From the NCBI RefSeq assembly GCF_016765775.1, contig NZ_JAESVN010000002.1, positions 248,001-312,000 on the forward strand: a stretch of 64,000 bases of DNA, written 5' to 3'. A model generated the notes under the pieces. That model made no database searches and was not told where the DNA came from. It saw only the letters and a list, made by a program, of their open reading frames with translations. Within the stretch, counting starts at the first letter, position 1. Each line of letters opens with the position of its first letter. A program made the position numbers and the translations under genes. Shown in pieces: positions 44,153-53,262 of the stretch. Origin of the DNA: Szabonella alba. Lineage in GTDB: Bacteria > Pseudomonadota > Alphaproteobacteria > Rhodobacterales > Rhodobacteraceae.

Positions 44153-45115
44153 ATGAAACATCTCATCATTGCAACCACGATTGCCGCCGCACTGGCCATG
44201 CCCGCCACAGCGCAGACGCTGCGGCTGGGCCATGGGCAGGATCCCAGCGACCCGGTACATGAGGCCGCGACCCTGTTCGCCGATACGGTGCGCGAACAGA
44301 CCGGCGGCGATGTCGATATCCGCATCTTTCCGGCCAGCAGTCTGGGCGATTACCAGCAGATGCAGGACGGGCTGCAACAGGGCAGCGTCGATATCGTGAT
44401 CGAAAGTATCGGCACGCTGTCGCGTTACACCCCGGTCGCAGGCGTCGAAAGCCTGCCCTATCTGTTCGACGGGGCTGACCATTACGCCGCTGTCTGGAAC
44501 GGCCCCGTGGGCGAAGAGATCAAGGAAGAGATCGCGACCGAGGCGAATTTCCGTGTTCTGGGCCATATGTATCGCGGCGCGCGGGAATTGACCGCCTCAC
44601 GCCCGATCGAACAGATCGAGGATCTTTCCGGTCTCAAGATCCGCGTCTCGCCGATGCGCGAACGGCTGGTCACCTGGCAGGTCTTTGGCGCCAGCCCCAC
44701 GCCGATGTCATGGGCCGAGGTGTTCACCGCGCTGCAGCAGGGTGTGATCGAGGCGCAGGAAAATCCGCTGGCCACGATCCAGAGCGCCAGCCTGAACGAG
44801 GCGCAGGATTATCTGATCCTGACCAGCCATATGGCGAACGGCTTCACCTTCCAGTTCAACGCCGAGGCCTTCGATGCCATGGCCCCCGAAGTGCAGGCGG
44901 CGCTTGAAGCGGCCGCCGATACCGCGGCGGATTGGTATAACGAGCATATCGCCGTCGAAGAGGCCGCCATCCTGCAGGATCTGAAGGACAAGGGCATGAC
45001 CGTGATCGAGATCGACCGCGCCCCCTTCCGTGAAAAGGCGCGCGAGGTCGTGGCCCAGTTTCCGGATCTTGAACCTTGGTATGCGCGCATGACCGAGGCG
45101 GCTGCCGCCAACTGA
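44153..45115 (+). CDS. dctP: TRAP transporter solute-binding protein, DctP (system 2)
   Basis: The ATG at 44153 is preceded by GGGAGGAG and gives 320 residues; the longer open frame upstream overlaps dctM. A signal peptide ends near residue 21 (PATAQ). The organic-acid-binding arginine is in GLKIRVSPMRERL and the PTPMSWAEVFTALQQGVIEAQENP block follows. It is followed by a hairpin and then the dehydrogenase gene. Confidence 0.95.
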   Translation: MKHLIIATTIAAALAMPATAQTLRLGHGQDPSDPVHEAATLFADTVREQTGGDVDIRIFPASSLGDYQQMQDGLQQGSVDIVIESIGTLSRYTPVAGVESLPYLFDGADHYAAVWNGPVGEEIKEEIATEANFRVLGHMYRGARELTASRPIEQIEDLSGLKIRVSPMRERLVTWQVFGASPTPMSWAEVFTALQQGVIEAQENPLATIQSASLNEAQDYLILTSHMANGFTFQFNAEAFDAMAPEVQAALEAAADTAADWYNEHIAVEEAAILQDLKDKGMTVIEIDRAPFREKAREVVAQFPDLEPWYARMTEAAAAN

Positions 45116-45120
45116 TTTCC

Positions 45121-45143
45121 GGCGGGCGGGTTGCTGGCCCGCC
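45121..45143 (+). other. Intercistronic hairpin after dctP (system 2)
   Basis: GGCGGGC and GCCCGCC form a seven-base stem with a nine-base loop, five bases after the dctP stop and before the dehydrogenase gene. It fits the pattern seen after every binding-protein gene in the window. Confidence 0.55.
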
Positions 45144-45165
45144 CCCCATTTCCAGTCGAGGAGAC

Positions 45166-46284
45166 ATGAGAATGACAGCGAAGAACCCGAAAAACCGCTA
45201 TGAGATTGCCGTGGTGCAGGGTGACGGCATCGGGCCCGAGGTCTGCGGTGCGGGGCTTGCGGTGATGCGCGCGGCACTGGGCGGCGACGGCATCCTGAAT
45301 TTCAGCGAATACCGGGCGGGGGCGAATTGCTACCGTGACACCGGCACGGCCTTTCCCGCCGCGACCTATGACGCCTGCAAGGCGGCGGATGCGATCTTTC
45401 ACGGCGCGGCGGGCATTCCCGGCGTCACCTATCCCGACGGCACCGAGGCGGGGCTGGATTTCGGCCTGCAACTGCGCTTCCGGCTGGATCTTTTCGCCAA
45501 TATCCGCCCGGTGAAACTGCATCCCGGCGTCAGTTCGCCGCTGTCCGATGCGGCGCGGACCGGGATCGACTATGTCATCCTGCGCGAAAATACCGAAGGC
45601 TTCTATGCCGCGCGGGGCGGTGGCAATCTGGTGCGCGACGATATCGCCTCGGATACCGGGATCATCACCCGGGCGGGCACCGAACGGGTCGTGCGCAAGG
45701 CGTTTGAACTGTCGCGGCTGCGCAATGGCGCGCTGCGCGACGGTCGGCGGCGCGTCACCGTCTGCGACAAGGCGAATGTGCTGCGGAGCCTGGCGTTTTT
45801 CCGCAAGGTCGCGCAGGAAGTGGCCAATGACTATCCCGATATCGAACTGGACTTCGCGCTGGTTGACGCCATGACGGTGCATCTGGTCCGCAAGCCCGAT
45901 TTCTATGATGTGATCGTGACCGAGAACATGTTCGGCGACATTATTTCGGATCTGGGTGCGGCAACGGTGGGCGGTATGGGCATGTCCCCCACCGCTGAAA
46001 TCGGGGACCGGAACGGCTTTTTCCAGGCCGCGCATGGCTCGGCCCCCGATATCGCGGGGCAGGGGATCGCAAACCCCTATGGCACCATCCTGTCGGCAGC
46101 AATGATGCTGGACTGGCTGGGCGACCGGCACGGTGACGCCCGCCTGACCGAGGGTGCCGAACGGGTGCGCGCGGCGGTGGCCGGGTGTCTGACTGACGGC
46201 AACCTGCCCGGTGATCTGGGCGGCAATGCCCGGTCCGACCGGATCACCGAGGATCTGTGTGACCGTCTGGCGGTCATGGCCTGA
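45166..46284 (+). CDS. Isocitrate/isopropylmalate dehydrogenase family protein (tartrate/D-malate dehydrogenase-like)
   Basis: The family oxidatively decarboxylates R-2-hydroxy acids. With the ATG at 45166 (GAGGAG upstream) the product is 372 residues; a second ATG lies two codons later. Motifs include VVQGDGIGPEV, LRENTEGFYAARGG, TVCDKANVLR, VTENMFGDIISDLGA and the NAD-type HGSAPDIAGQGIANP. The TRAP operon context points to catabolism of an imported hydroxy-diacid such as tartrate or D-malate rather than leucine synthesis, but substrate choice within this family is hard to read from sequence. Confidence 0.85.
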   Translation: MRMTAKNPKNRYEIAVVQGDGIGPEVCGAGLAVMRAALGGDGILNFSEYRAGANCYRDTGTAFPAATYDACKAADAIFHGAAGIPGVTYPDGTEAGLDFGLQLRFRLDLFANIRPVKLHPGVSSPLSDAARTGIDYVILRENTEGFYAARGGGNLVRDDIASDTGIITRAGTERVVRKAFELSRLRNGALRDGRRRVTVCDKANVLRSLAFFRKVAQEVANDYPDIELDFALVDAMTVHLVRKPDFYDVIVTENMFGDIISDLGAATVGGMGMSPTAEIGDRNGFFQAAHGSAPDIAGQGIANPYGTILSAAMMLDWLGDRHGDARLTEGAERVRAAVAGCLTDGNLPGDLGGNARSDRITEDLCDRLAVMA

Positions 46285-46303
46285 TCCGCCACTTCGCCAC
46301 CAT

Positions 46304-46356
46304 CTGCCCGGCCTGACCGGCCGGGCAGTCCCTTTGATCCGCCCGCGTTTTGGCGG
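46304..46356. terminator. Paired terminator hairpins between two convergent genes
   Basis: CTGCCCGGCC-TGACC-GGCCGGGCAG (46304-46328) is a perfect ten-base stem followed by TCCCTTTG. A second hairpin, CCGCC/GGCGG (46339-46356), carries a TTTT in its loop. They lie between the dehydrogenase and carboxymuconolactone decarboxylase-like genes. Confidence 0.7.
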
Positions 46357-46357
46357 G

Positions 46358-46771
46358 TTACTTGTCTTCCGCCGCGAAAACCTCTTGCGCGGTGCGGAAA
46401 CTGTCGATGGCCGCAGGAACGCCGCAATAGATCGCGACCTGCAGGAAGATCTCGGTCATCTCTTCGCGCGTGACGCCGTTGTTCAACGCGCCGCGCAGAT
46501 GCAGCTTCAGTTCATGCGGGCGGTTCAGGGCCGAAAGCATCGCGAGGTTCAGCATTGAACGGGTCTTGCGGTCCAGTCCCGGGCGATTCCAGACATCGTT
46601 CCAGCAATATTCGGTCACCAGTTCCTGCATCGGCCAGTTGAAATCGGTCGCGCGGGAAATCGCGCCATCAACATAATCGCTGCCCAGAACCGCGCGGCGG
46701 GTTTCCAGCCCGTCACGGAACCGCTGGGACAGGTCACGCGCCTTGGGATCGGTGGTGTTTTCGTCGCTCAT
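46358..46771 (-). CDS. Carboxymuconolactone decarboxylase (CMD/AhpD) family protein
   Basis: The ATG at 46771 (GGAG seven bases upstream) gives 137 residues, PcaC-like in length. The family pattern is present: TEYCWNDVWNRPGLDRKTRSMLNLAML, then HELKLHLRGALNNGVTREEMTEIFLQVAIYCGVPAAIDSFR. True PcaC acts in the beta-ketoadipate pathway, but no other pca gene is present here, so the role is open. It follows the RpiR gene by 44 bases on the same strand. Confidence 0.85.
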   Translation of the reverse strand: MSDENTTDPKARDLSQRFRDGLETRRAVLGSDYVDGAISRATDFNWPMQELVTEYCWNDVWNRPGLDRKTRSMLNLAMLSALNRPHELKLHLRGALNNGVTREEMTEIFLQVAIYCGVPAAIDSFRTAQEVFAAEDK

Positions 46772-46815
46772 GTCAGTCTCCATCAGGGAAGGGTTGCGGG
46801 GGAAAAGGACGCCGG

Positions 46816-47622
46816 TCAGAGGGGCGCCATGCGCTGGCGTGCCAGTTCGGCACCCAGACATTCGATCAGGAAGATATTCGCCGTCAGCGGCGCAAGCGGG
46901 CCGGATGCGTTGCGGCTGCGCAGCCCCGCCAGACGGATCACAAGGTCGGCCGCCTCGGCCACGGGGCTTGCGGCGCGGCCTGTGACGGCGATCGCGCGGG
47001 CCCTTGCATGGCGCGCGCTGCGCAGAAAGCGCACCGTGTCATCGGTCAGGCCCGACAGCGAAAAGGCAACCGCCGCGCAATCGGCATCCAGCCCATGTGC
47101 CACCTCATGCGCGATATGGGCATCGCGAAAGCTGAAGGCAGGCAGTCCCAACCGCAGCAGACGATAGGTCAGCATATCCGCCGACAGGCTGGACAGGCCC
47201 GCCCCGTAAATGTCGATCCGGCGGCTACGCAGCAGAATTGCCGCCGCCTGTGCCAGCCCCGGCGCATCCAGTGTGCCGCTGGCCTCGGCAAGGCTTTGCT
47301 CAAATCCCTGCCGGACCGGCGCATAGGGGCTGGCCTCGGTCGCGGCGGAATGCAGCCCGGCAGGACGGCTCAGTTCCATCGCCAATGCCATCTTGAAATC
47401 ACGATAGCCGCGGAATCCCAGACTGCGGCACAGCCGGACGATGCTCGCCTCACCGCTGCCCGAGAAACTGCCAAGCTCGGTCACCGATTGGTGGATGACC
47501 ATTTCGGGATGTTCCAGAACGTATTTTGCGATGCGGCTCAACGCATTGGGCAGGACATCCATATTGGCCTGCAACAGGTCCAGCACATGGGTCGGGGCGC
47601 TTTCACCCGTCGCGTTCTTCAT
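46816..47622 (-). CDS. RpiR/MurR-family transcriptional regulator with SIS domain
   Basis: The ATG at 47622 gives 268 residues. It has an N-terminal HTH_6 domain (LPNALSRIAKYVLEHPEMVIHQSVTELGSFSGSGEASIVRLCRSLGFRGYRDFKMALAMEL) and a C-terminal SIS phosphosugar-binding domain (IDIYGAGLSS, AVAFSLSGLTDDTVRFLR, AIAVTGRAASPVAEAAD). RpiR regulators usually sense sugar phosphates. It is divergent from the peptide-type ABC and phosphodiesterase operon, so it is the likely regulator of that operon. Confidence 0.93.
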   Translation of the reverse strand: MKNATGESAPTHVLDLLQANMDVLPNALSRIAKYVLEHPEMVIHQSVTELGSFSGSGEASIVRLCRSLGFRGYRDFKMALAMELSRPAGLHSAATEASPYAPVRQGFEQSLAEASGTLDAPGLAQAAAILLRSRRIDIYGAGLSSLSADMLTYRLLRLGLPAFSFRDAHIAHEVAHGLDADCAAVAFSLSGLTDDTVRFLRSARHARARAIAVTGRAASPVAEAADLVIRLAGLRSRNASGPLAPLTANIFLIECLGAELARQRMAPL

Positions 47623-47697
47623 GCCCCGCCCCTTAACAACCTGACCCCACCCCCGAAGTCCTGCGGCAGCGATGCGTTTCCAGTCAAGGCAAAGTTC

Positions 47698-47736
47698 TGA
47701 AATTTTATTCCAGATGGTCACAAAAATGAAATTAAA
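47698..47736. promoter_or_regulatory. Candidate RpiR operator repeats
   Basis: TGAAATTTTATTCCA (47698-47712) is an imperfect inverted repeat of the TGnAA-N5-TTnCA form used by RpiR/HexR regulators. A second half, TGAAATTAAA, starts at 47727. They lie in the AT-rich gap between divergent rpiR-type and binding-protein genes. Confidence 0.45.
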
Positions 47737-47786
47737 CCCCCCTAAACGGGGCGCAGAACTGCAGCCAGACAGAAATGTGAGGGACC

Positions 47787-49418
47787 ATGCGTATCAATCG
47801 CCGCCAGACACTGGGCCTGCTCGGGGCCACCACCGGGTCGCTGATCCTGCCGCGCGGATTGCGCGCACAGGGCACCCGCCGTGAAATCACGATTGCCGTG
47901 CAGAAGATCACCAATAACGGCACGCTCGACATCTGGAACGAACAGTCCAACGTCGGGGAACGGGTCTTCTTCCCGAACCTCTGGGAAGGTCTGATCCTGC
48001 GCGACTGGATGGGCAATCAGGGCCCGCTTCCCGGTCTTGCGACCGAATGGAAGCGCCTTGACGACATGACCATCGAGTTGAAGCTGCGCGAGGGCGTGCG
48101 CTTCCACAATGGTGATGAGATGACAGCCGAAGACGTGGTCTTCAGCTTCTCGGATGAACGTCTGTTCGCCGGGACCGCGCCGGTCGGCGGCGCCACGCTT
48201 TATGAAGAGAATTTCAAGCCGCAGACCGCCAAGGAACTGCCCGCCGCCGTTCCGGGCATCGCGCGCCGCATGTGGCCCGCCCTGCGCGGGGTCGAGGCCG
48301 TGGACCGCTACACGGTGCGCCTGCACAACGCGACGCCCGATGTCACGCTTGAGGGCCGCCTTTACGCCCATGGATCGCAGATCGCCAGCAAACGCGCCTG
48401 GGATGAGGCCGCGACCTATGCCGAATGGGCGGCAAAACCCGTCACCACCGGCGCCTACCGGGTTGAGGACTTCCGCCCCGATGTGTCGCTGACGCTGGTG
48501 GCACATGACGATTACTGGGGCGGCCGCCCGCCGCTGGCCCGCATCCGTTTCGTCGAGGTGCCCGAGGTGGCCAGCCGCGTGAACGGTCTGATTTCGGGCG
48601 AATATGACTTCGCCTGCGACCTGCCGCCGGACCAGATTGCGACGGTTTCGGGCACGCCGGGGCTGGAAGTGCAGTCCTCGACGATCTGGAACCACCGGCT
48701 TTCGGTGTTCAACAAGCAGAATGACCATCTGGCCGATCCGCTGGTCCGTCGCGCCCTGACCCATTCCATCGACCGTCAGATGATCGTCGATGCCATGTGG
48801 GGCGGTGAAACGGTTGTCCCCGCCGGTCTGCAATTCGACAGCTTCGCCGCCTCGGACATGTTCATCGAAGGCTGGAGCGTGCCGGAATACAACCCCGAAC
48901 TGGCCCGCGATCTGGTGAAACAGTCCGGCTACAAGGGCGATGCTATTCCTTACCGGCTGCTGAACAACTACTACACGAACCAGACGCCCACGGCGCAGAT
49001 CCTTGTCGAGATGTGGAACCAGGTCGGTCTGAATGTCGAAATCCAGATGATGGAAAACTGGGCCCAGATCCACGATCCCGAAGGGGTGCGCGGCGTCTAT
49101 GACTGGTCGGCCTCGAACACGATCAACGACCCGATCACGCCGATGGTGGTGCAGTTCGGCCCCAATGGCGAGGCCCAGCAGAAGCGCAATTTCTGGAATG
49201 ATGAGGTTAACCAGCTTTCGGTCGTGCTGGAAACCTCGACCGACCGTGCGGCCCGCAAGAAGGCCTTTGCCCGGATGCTGGAGATTTGCGAACGCGAAGA
49301 CCCGGCCTATCAGGTGCTGCACCAGAATGCGGTCTTTACCGGCATGAAGTCCGAACTGAACTGGAAGGCGGCACCCGCCTTCGCGATGGATTTCCGAGCC
49401 GCCAACTGGAACGCGTGA
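47787..49418 (+). CDS. ABC transporter substrate-binding protein, family 5 (peptide/opine/nickel type), probable Tat substrate
   Basis: The 543-residue protein has a twin-arginine-type leader (NRRQTLGLLG, Arg5-Arg6, cleavage near residue 27) and family 5 features: VFFPNLWEGLILRD, WKRLDDMTIELKLREGVRFHNGDEMTAEDVVFSF and PLVRRALTHSIDRQMIVDAMW. Cluster 5 proteins bind peptides, glycosides or other bulky solutes. The genes that follow encode phosphodiesterase and phosphatase functions, hinting at a phosphorylated solute. A hairpin follows the stop. Confidence 0.93.
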   Translation: MRINRRQTLGLLGATTGSLILPRGLRAQGTRREITIAVQKITNNGTLDIWNEQSNVGERVFFPNLWEGLILRDWMGNQGPLPGLATEWKRLDDMTIELKLREGVRFHNGDEMTAEDVVFSFSDERLFAGTAPVGGATLYEENFKPQTAKELPAAVPGIARRMWPALRGVEAVDRYTVRLHNATPDVTLEGRLYAHGSQIASKRAWDEAATYAEWAAKPVTTGAYRVEDFRPDVSLTLVAHDDYWGGRPPLARIRFVEVPEVASRVNGLISGEYDFACDLPPDQIATVSGTPGLEVQSSTIWNHRLSVFNKQNDHLADPLVRRALTHSIDRQMIVDAMWGGETVVPAGLQFDSFAASDMFIEGWSVPEYNPELARDLVKQSGYKGDAIPYRLLNNYYTNQTPTAQILVEMWNQVGLNVEIQMMENWAQIHDPEGVRGVYDWSASNTINDPITPMVVQFGPNGEAQQKRNFWNDEVNQLSVVLETSTDRAARKKAFARMLEICEREDPAYQVLHQNAVFTGMKSELNWKAAPAFAMDFRAANWNA

Positions 49419-49425
49419 TCCTTCT

Positions 49426-49455
49426 TGCAGGGCGGGCGGCAACGCCTGCCCTGCA
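49426..49455 (+). other. Intercistronic hairpin after the peptide-type binding-protein gene
   Basis: TGCAGGGCGGGC and GCCTGCCCTGCA pair at 11 of 12 positions around GGCAAC. It lies seven bases after the stop codon and before the first ATPase gene. Confidence 0.65.
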
Positions 49456-49485
49456 CCTTTCCCTTTGCAATCAGGAAGGTCGCGC

Positions 49486-50460
49486 ATGTCCTTCGTTTCC
49501 ATCCGTGACCTGCGGGTTTCCTTCAGCGGCGTGCAGGTGCTGCACGGTATCGACCTTGAAATCAGCAAGGGTGAGGCCTTGGGGCTGGTGGGCGAATCCG
49601 GTTGCGGCAAGTCGGTCACATGGCTGGCGGCCCTCGGGCTTTTGCCCGGCAAGGCCACGGTTTCGGGTTCCGTCATGCTGGAGGGGACGGAGCTGATCGG
49701 CACCCCCCGCCGCCGGATTGAGGCTGTGCGCGGCGCGCGGATCGCGATGATCTTTCAGGATCCGTCATCCTCGCTGAACCCGGTGCAGCGGGTGGGGCGG
49801 CAGATCTGCGAAAGCCTTGCGCTGCATCGCGGATTGCGCGGCGGCGTGGCGCGCGCCGAGGCGATCCGCCTGCTGGATCTGGTGGGCATCCCTTCGGCCG
49901 CGACGCGGATGAATCTTTACCCGCATGAATTCTCGGGAGGGCAATGCCAGCGCATCATGATCGCGATGGCGCTGGCCGGTGAACCCGATCTGCTGATCGC
50001 GGATGAACCTACAACGGCGCTGGATGCGACCATACAGGCGCAGATCCTTGATCTGCTGGGCAGGCTGCGGCGGCAGACCGGCATGGCGATGGTGTTCATC
50101 AGCCATGATCTGGGCGCGGTTTCGGCGGTCTGTGACCGGGCGGCGGTGATGTATGCCGGGCGGATCGTCGAACAGGGGGAAATCGGCCCGCTGTTCCGCA
50201 CGCCCCGCCATCCCTATACGCGCGGCCTGTTCGACGCGCTGCCCGATCTGGATGCCGACCGCCGCCGTCTGGTGCCGATCGAGGGCACAGTCCCCGACCC
50301 GAAGGCCCTGCCCGGCGGATGCGCCTTTGCCCCCCGTTGCACCCGTGCCAGTGCGCTGTGCCACAGCGACCGGCCCGGGCTGAAGCCGCAGGCGGGCGGT
50401 GGCAGGCTGGCCTGTTTCCATCCCGTCCCGCTGCCGCAACGCGCCGAGGTTTACGCATGA
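49486..50460 (+). CDS. Peptide-type ABC transporter ATP-binding protein (DppD/OppD-like)
   Basis: The ATG at 49486 gives 324 residues. It has Walker A GESGCGKS at 36-43, Q-loop MIFQDPSSSLNPVQRV, signature FSGGQCQR, Walker B DLLIADEPTTALDAT and switch SHDLG. The C-terminal oligopeptide-ABC extension carries four spaced cysteines (GCAFAPRCTRASALC and ACFHP), as in OppD relatives. The stop overlaps the next ATPase gene (ATGA). Confidence 0.94.
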   Translation: MSFVSIRDLRVSFSGVQVLHGIDLEISKGEALGLVGESGCGKSVTWLAALGLLPGKATVSGSVMLEGTELIGTPRRRIEAVRGARIAMIFQDPSSSLNPVQRVGRQICESLALHRGLRGGVARAEAIRLLDLVGIPSAATRMNLYPHEFSGGQCQRIMIAMALAGEPDLLIADEPTTALDATIQAQILDLLGRLRRQTGMAMVFISHDLGAVSAVCDRAAVMYAGRIVEQGEIGPLFRTPRHPYTRGLFDALPDLDADRRRLVPIEGTVPDPKALPGGCAFAPRCTRASALCHSDRPGLKPQAGGGRLACFHPVPLPQRAEVYA

Positions 50461-51425
50461 CCCCGATCCTTCAGACCCGGGCGCTGGCACAGGACTATGT
50501 CACCGGCAGGCGGCTGTTCGGCACACCCGCCACGCTGCGCGCCGTCGACGGGGTGGACCTGTCGTTGCGCGAGGGGGAAATTCTGGGCATCGTCGGCGAA
50601 AGCGGTTCGGGCAAATCGACCCTCGGGCGGATGCTGCTGGGGCTGGAGGTCCCGGCAGAGGGCACCGTCCGCTGGCAGGGTAAGCCGATGCCTGCCCCCC
50701 GCACGGCCGCATGGCGCAGGCTGCGCGCGCAGATGCAGCTGATCTTTCAGGATCCGCTGGCGGCATTGGACCGGACCATGACCATCGCCGCGCAAATCGG
50801 CGAACCGCTGGAAATTCACGGGCTGGATCGCGGGCATGAGGCGGAGCGCGTGGCCGAACTGATGGCGCGGGTCGGCCTGCGCCGCGATCAGGCGCAGCAC
50901 TATCCGCATGAGCTTTCGGGCGGGCAGCGGCAAAGGGTGGTCATCGCCCGAGCGCTGGCCAGCCGTCCCCGCTTTCTGGTCTGTGATGAACCGGTTTCTG
51001 CACTGGATGTGTCGATTCAGGCGCAGGTCGTCAATCTGCTGCGCGACCTGCAAGAGCGTGAGAAGCTGACAATGGTGTTCATCAGCCATGATCTGAAGGT
51101 CGTGCGCAATATCTGCGACCGCGTGGCGGTGATGTATCTGGGCCGGATCGTGGAAGAGGCCCCTTCGGACCGCATCTTCGCCGATCCGCGCCATCCCTAT
51201 ACGCAGGCGCTGGTGTCCTCGGTTCCGAAACCCGGGCAGGGGCTGGACGGGCGCATCATTCTGACGGGGGAGCCGCCCAATCCGGCCCGCCGCCCTTCGG
51301 GCTGCGCCTTTCATCCCCGCTGTCCCCGCGCTGTCCCAACCTGTGCGACGACCGTGCCGGTGCTGGAACCGCAGGGCCGACGCAGTGCCGCCTGCCTGCG
51401 CCTGCATGCATGGGAGGCTGTATGA
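50457..51425 (+). CDS. Peptide-type ABC transporter ATP-binding protein (DppF/OppF-like)
   Basis: The second ATPase, 322 residues from the overlapping ATG. It has Walker A GESGSGKST at 47-55, Q-loop LIFQDPLAALDRTM, signature LSGGQRQR, Walker B FLVCDEPVSALD and the C-terminal cysteine cluster (GCAFHPRCPRAVPTC). It pairs with the DppD-like subunit. The stop overlaps the first permease gene (ATGA). Confidence 0.94.
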   Translation: MTPILQTRALAQDYVTGRRLFGTPATLRAVDGVDLSLREGEILGIVGESGSGKSTLGRMLLGLEVPAEGTVRWQGKPMPAPRTAAWRRLRAQMQLIFQDPLAALDRTMTIAAQIGEPLEIHGLDRGHEAERVAELMARVGLRRDQAQHYPHELSGGQRQRVVIARALASRPRFLVCDEPVSALDVSIQAQVVNLLRDLQEREKLTMVFISHDLKVVRNICDRVAVMYLGRIVEEAPSDRIFADPRHPYTQALVSSVPKPGQGLDGRIILTGEPPNPARRPSGCAFHPRCPRAVPTCATTVPVLEPQGRRSAACLRLHAWEAV

Positions 51426-52351
51426 TCCGCTATATCCTGACCCGTCTGGCGCGGGCCATCCTGACCATCCTGCTGGTCATGACCTTCGCCTTTGTCGTGC
51501 TGCGGCTGTCGGGTGATCCCGCGCAGATCCTGCTGGGCCCCGATGCACCGCAGGATGCGATTGACACCTTCCGCGCCCGCTGGGGGCTGGATGACCCGCT
51601 GTGGCGGCAATATCTGGCCTATCTGGGCCAGATATTGCGCGGTGATTTCGGCACCTCGATGCGTGACGGTTCCGCCGCGATCACGCTGGTGCTGGAACGT
51701 GTGCCCGCGACGCTGGCCCTGACCGTTCCGGCGCTGATCCTGAAACTGGGGATCGGCATCCCCGCCGGGGTCTATGCGGCGCTGCACCGTGAAAGCCTTG
51801 CGGACCGGGGCGTCATCATGGCCTCGATCTTCGGCTTCACCATTCCGTCCTTCGTGCTGGGGCTGCTGCTGGTGCTGGTCTTTGCGATCACCTTCGATCT
51901 GCTGCCCGCAGGTGGGCAGGACAGCTGGCGTCATGCGGTGCTGCCGATCGTGACCATGTCCATCGGCGGCATCGGTATTCTGGCCCGGTTTTCCCGATCC
52001 GCAATGATTGAGGTTCTGGGCCAGCCCTATATCCGCACCGCAATGGCCAAGGGCCTGCCCTGGCGCGATGTCGTGTGGAAACATGCGCTGCCCAATGCCG
52101 CCGTGCCCATCGTGACGCTGGTGGGCTTCATGGTCGGTTCGCTGATCGCCGGAGCCATTGTGGTGGAAAGCATCTTTTCATGGCCGGGGGTCGGGCGGCT
52201 GATCGTCGTCTCGGTCGCCAATCGCGATCTGGCCGTGGTCCAGTGCCTGTTGCTGGTCATCGCCGCAACCATGGTGATCGCCAATCTGCTGGTCGATTTC
52301 GCCTATGGACTGCTGGACCCGCGCCTGCGGTCCGGCCGCCCCGCGCATTGA
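51422..52351 (+). CDS. Peptide-type ABC transporter permease (DppB-like)
   Basis: The ATG at 51422, preceded by GGGAGG, gives 309 residues with six hydrophobic segments. The N-terminus MIRYILTRLARAILTILLVMTFAFVVLRLSGDPA and the EAA loop (GQPYIRTAMAKGLPWRDVVWKHALPNA) are typical of DppB. The family C-terminus AYGLLDPRLR is intact. Its overlap with the ATPase gene indicates coupled translation. Confidence 0.94.
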   Translation: MIRYILTRLARAILTILLVMTFAFVVLRLSGDPAQILLGPDAPQDAIDTFRARWGLDDPLWRQYLAYLGQILRGDFGTSMRDGSAAITLVLERVPATLALTVPALILKLGIGIPAGVYAALHRESLADRGVIMASIFGFTIPSFVLGLLLVLVFAITFDLLPAGGQDSWRHAVLPIVTMSIGGIGILARFSRSAMIEVLGQPYIRTAMAKGLPWRDVVWKHALPNAAVPIVTLVGFMVGSLIAGAIVVESIFSWPGVGRLIVVSVANRDLAVVQCLLLVIAATMVIANLLVDFAYGLLDPRLRSGRPAH

Positions 52352-52358
52352 GGATCCG

Positions 52359-53258
52359 ATGACCGCCTTTCCCGCCCAATCCCGCCCCGGCAATTCAAAT
52401 CCTGCCAAACCCGATCCTGTCAAACCCGGGATCATCACGCGACTTCGCCTGCGGATGCCGCTGCTGGTCGCGCTTTCGGCGGGCTGGCTGATGCTGATGG
52501 TCGTGGTCGCCTTGCTGGCCGATGTCCTGCGCCCGCATGAGATCACAAGGATGGACCTGATGGCCCGGCTGGCCCCGATGGGAACGCCCGGGCATCTGCT
52601 GGGCACGGATGAAATCGGACGCGATGTGCTGTCGCGGCTTTTGCAATCCATCCGTGTGTCACTGGTCATCGCCTTCGGTGCCACGCTGCTTTCGGCCTTG
52701 TTCGGCACGGTTCTGGGCTTTCTGGCGGCGCAGTTCCGGGGCTGGGTGGAGAATGTCGTGATGGCGATGGCCGATTTTCAGGCGGCCTTGCCCTTTATGA
52801 TCATGGCGCTGTCGGTGCTGGCCTTTTTCGGGTCTTCGATGTGGCTGCTGGTCTGCCTGATGGGGTTCTATGGCTGGGAACGCTATGCAAGGATCGCACG
52901 GGGGCTGGCCATTTCCGCCACCGCGCAGGGTTATGCCGCAGCGGTGATCCAGCTTGGTGCCACGCCGCGCCGTCTGTACCTGCGCCATATCCTGCCCAAT
53001 GTCGCCTCGACCCTGATCGTGTCGATGACGCTGACCTTCCCCGAGATCATCCTGATGGAATCGGGGCTCAGCTTCCTCGGTCTGGGGGTGCAGCCGCCGC
53101 AGACATCGCTGGGCAACATGGTCGGCTTTGGCCGTGAATATCTGACCCGCGCGCCGCATATCATGCTTGCCCCTTCCGTTATCATCGTGCTGACGACGCT
53201 TGCCATCTCGCTTCTGGGCGACTGGCTGCGTGACAGGCTCGACCCTACAGCAAGGTAA
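52359..53258 (+). CDS. Peptide-type ABC transporter permease (DppC-like)
   Basis: The ATG at 52359 gives 299 residues with a soluble Pro/Asn-rich N-terminal tail (about 30 residues), then six hydrophobic segments. The DppC hallmarks are GHLLGTDEIGRDVLSRLLQSIRVSL, the EAA loop (AAAVIQLGATPRRLYLRHILPNV) and SGLSFLGLGVQPPQTSLGNM. An in-frame start further upstream would overlap the previous permease and is unlikely. Confidence 0.94.
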   Translation: MTAFPAQSRPGNSNPAKPDPVKPGIITRLRLRMPLLVALSAGWLMLMVVVALLADVLRPHEITRMDLMARLAPMGTPGHLLGTDEIGRDVLSRLLQSIRVSLVIAFGATLLSALFGTVLGFLAAQFRGWVENVVMAMADFQAALPFMIMALSVLAFFGSSMWLLVCLMGFYGWERYARIARGLAISATAQGYAAAVIQLGATPRRLYLRHILPNVASTLIVSMTLTFPEIILMESGLSFLGLGVQPPQTSLGNMVGFGREYLTRAPHIMLAPSVIIVLTTLAISLLGDWLRDRLDPTAR

Positions 53259-53262
53259 TCCG

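Noticed and set aside
47742-49703. Long reverse-strand open frame (653 codons) opposite the peptide-type binding protein
   Set aside because: Antisense shadow; the forward frame has leader, family motifs and operon context.
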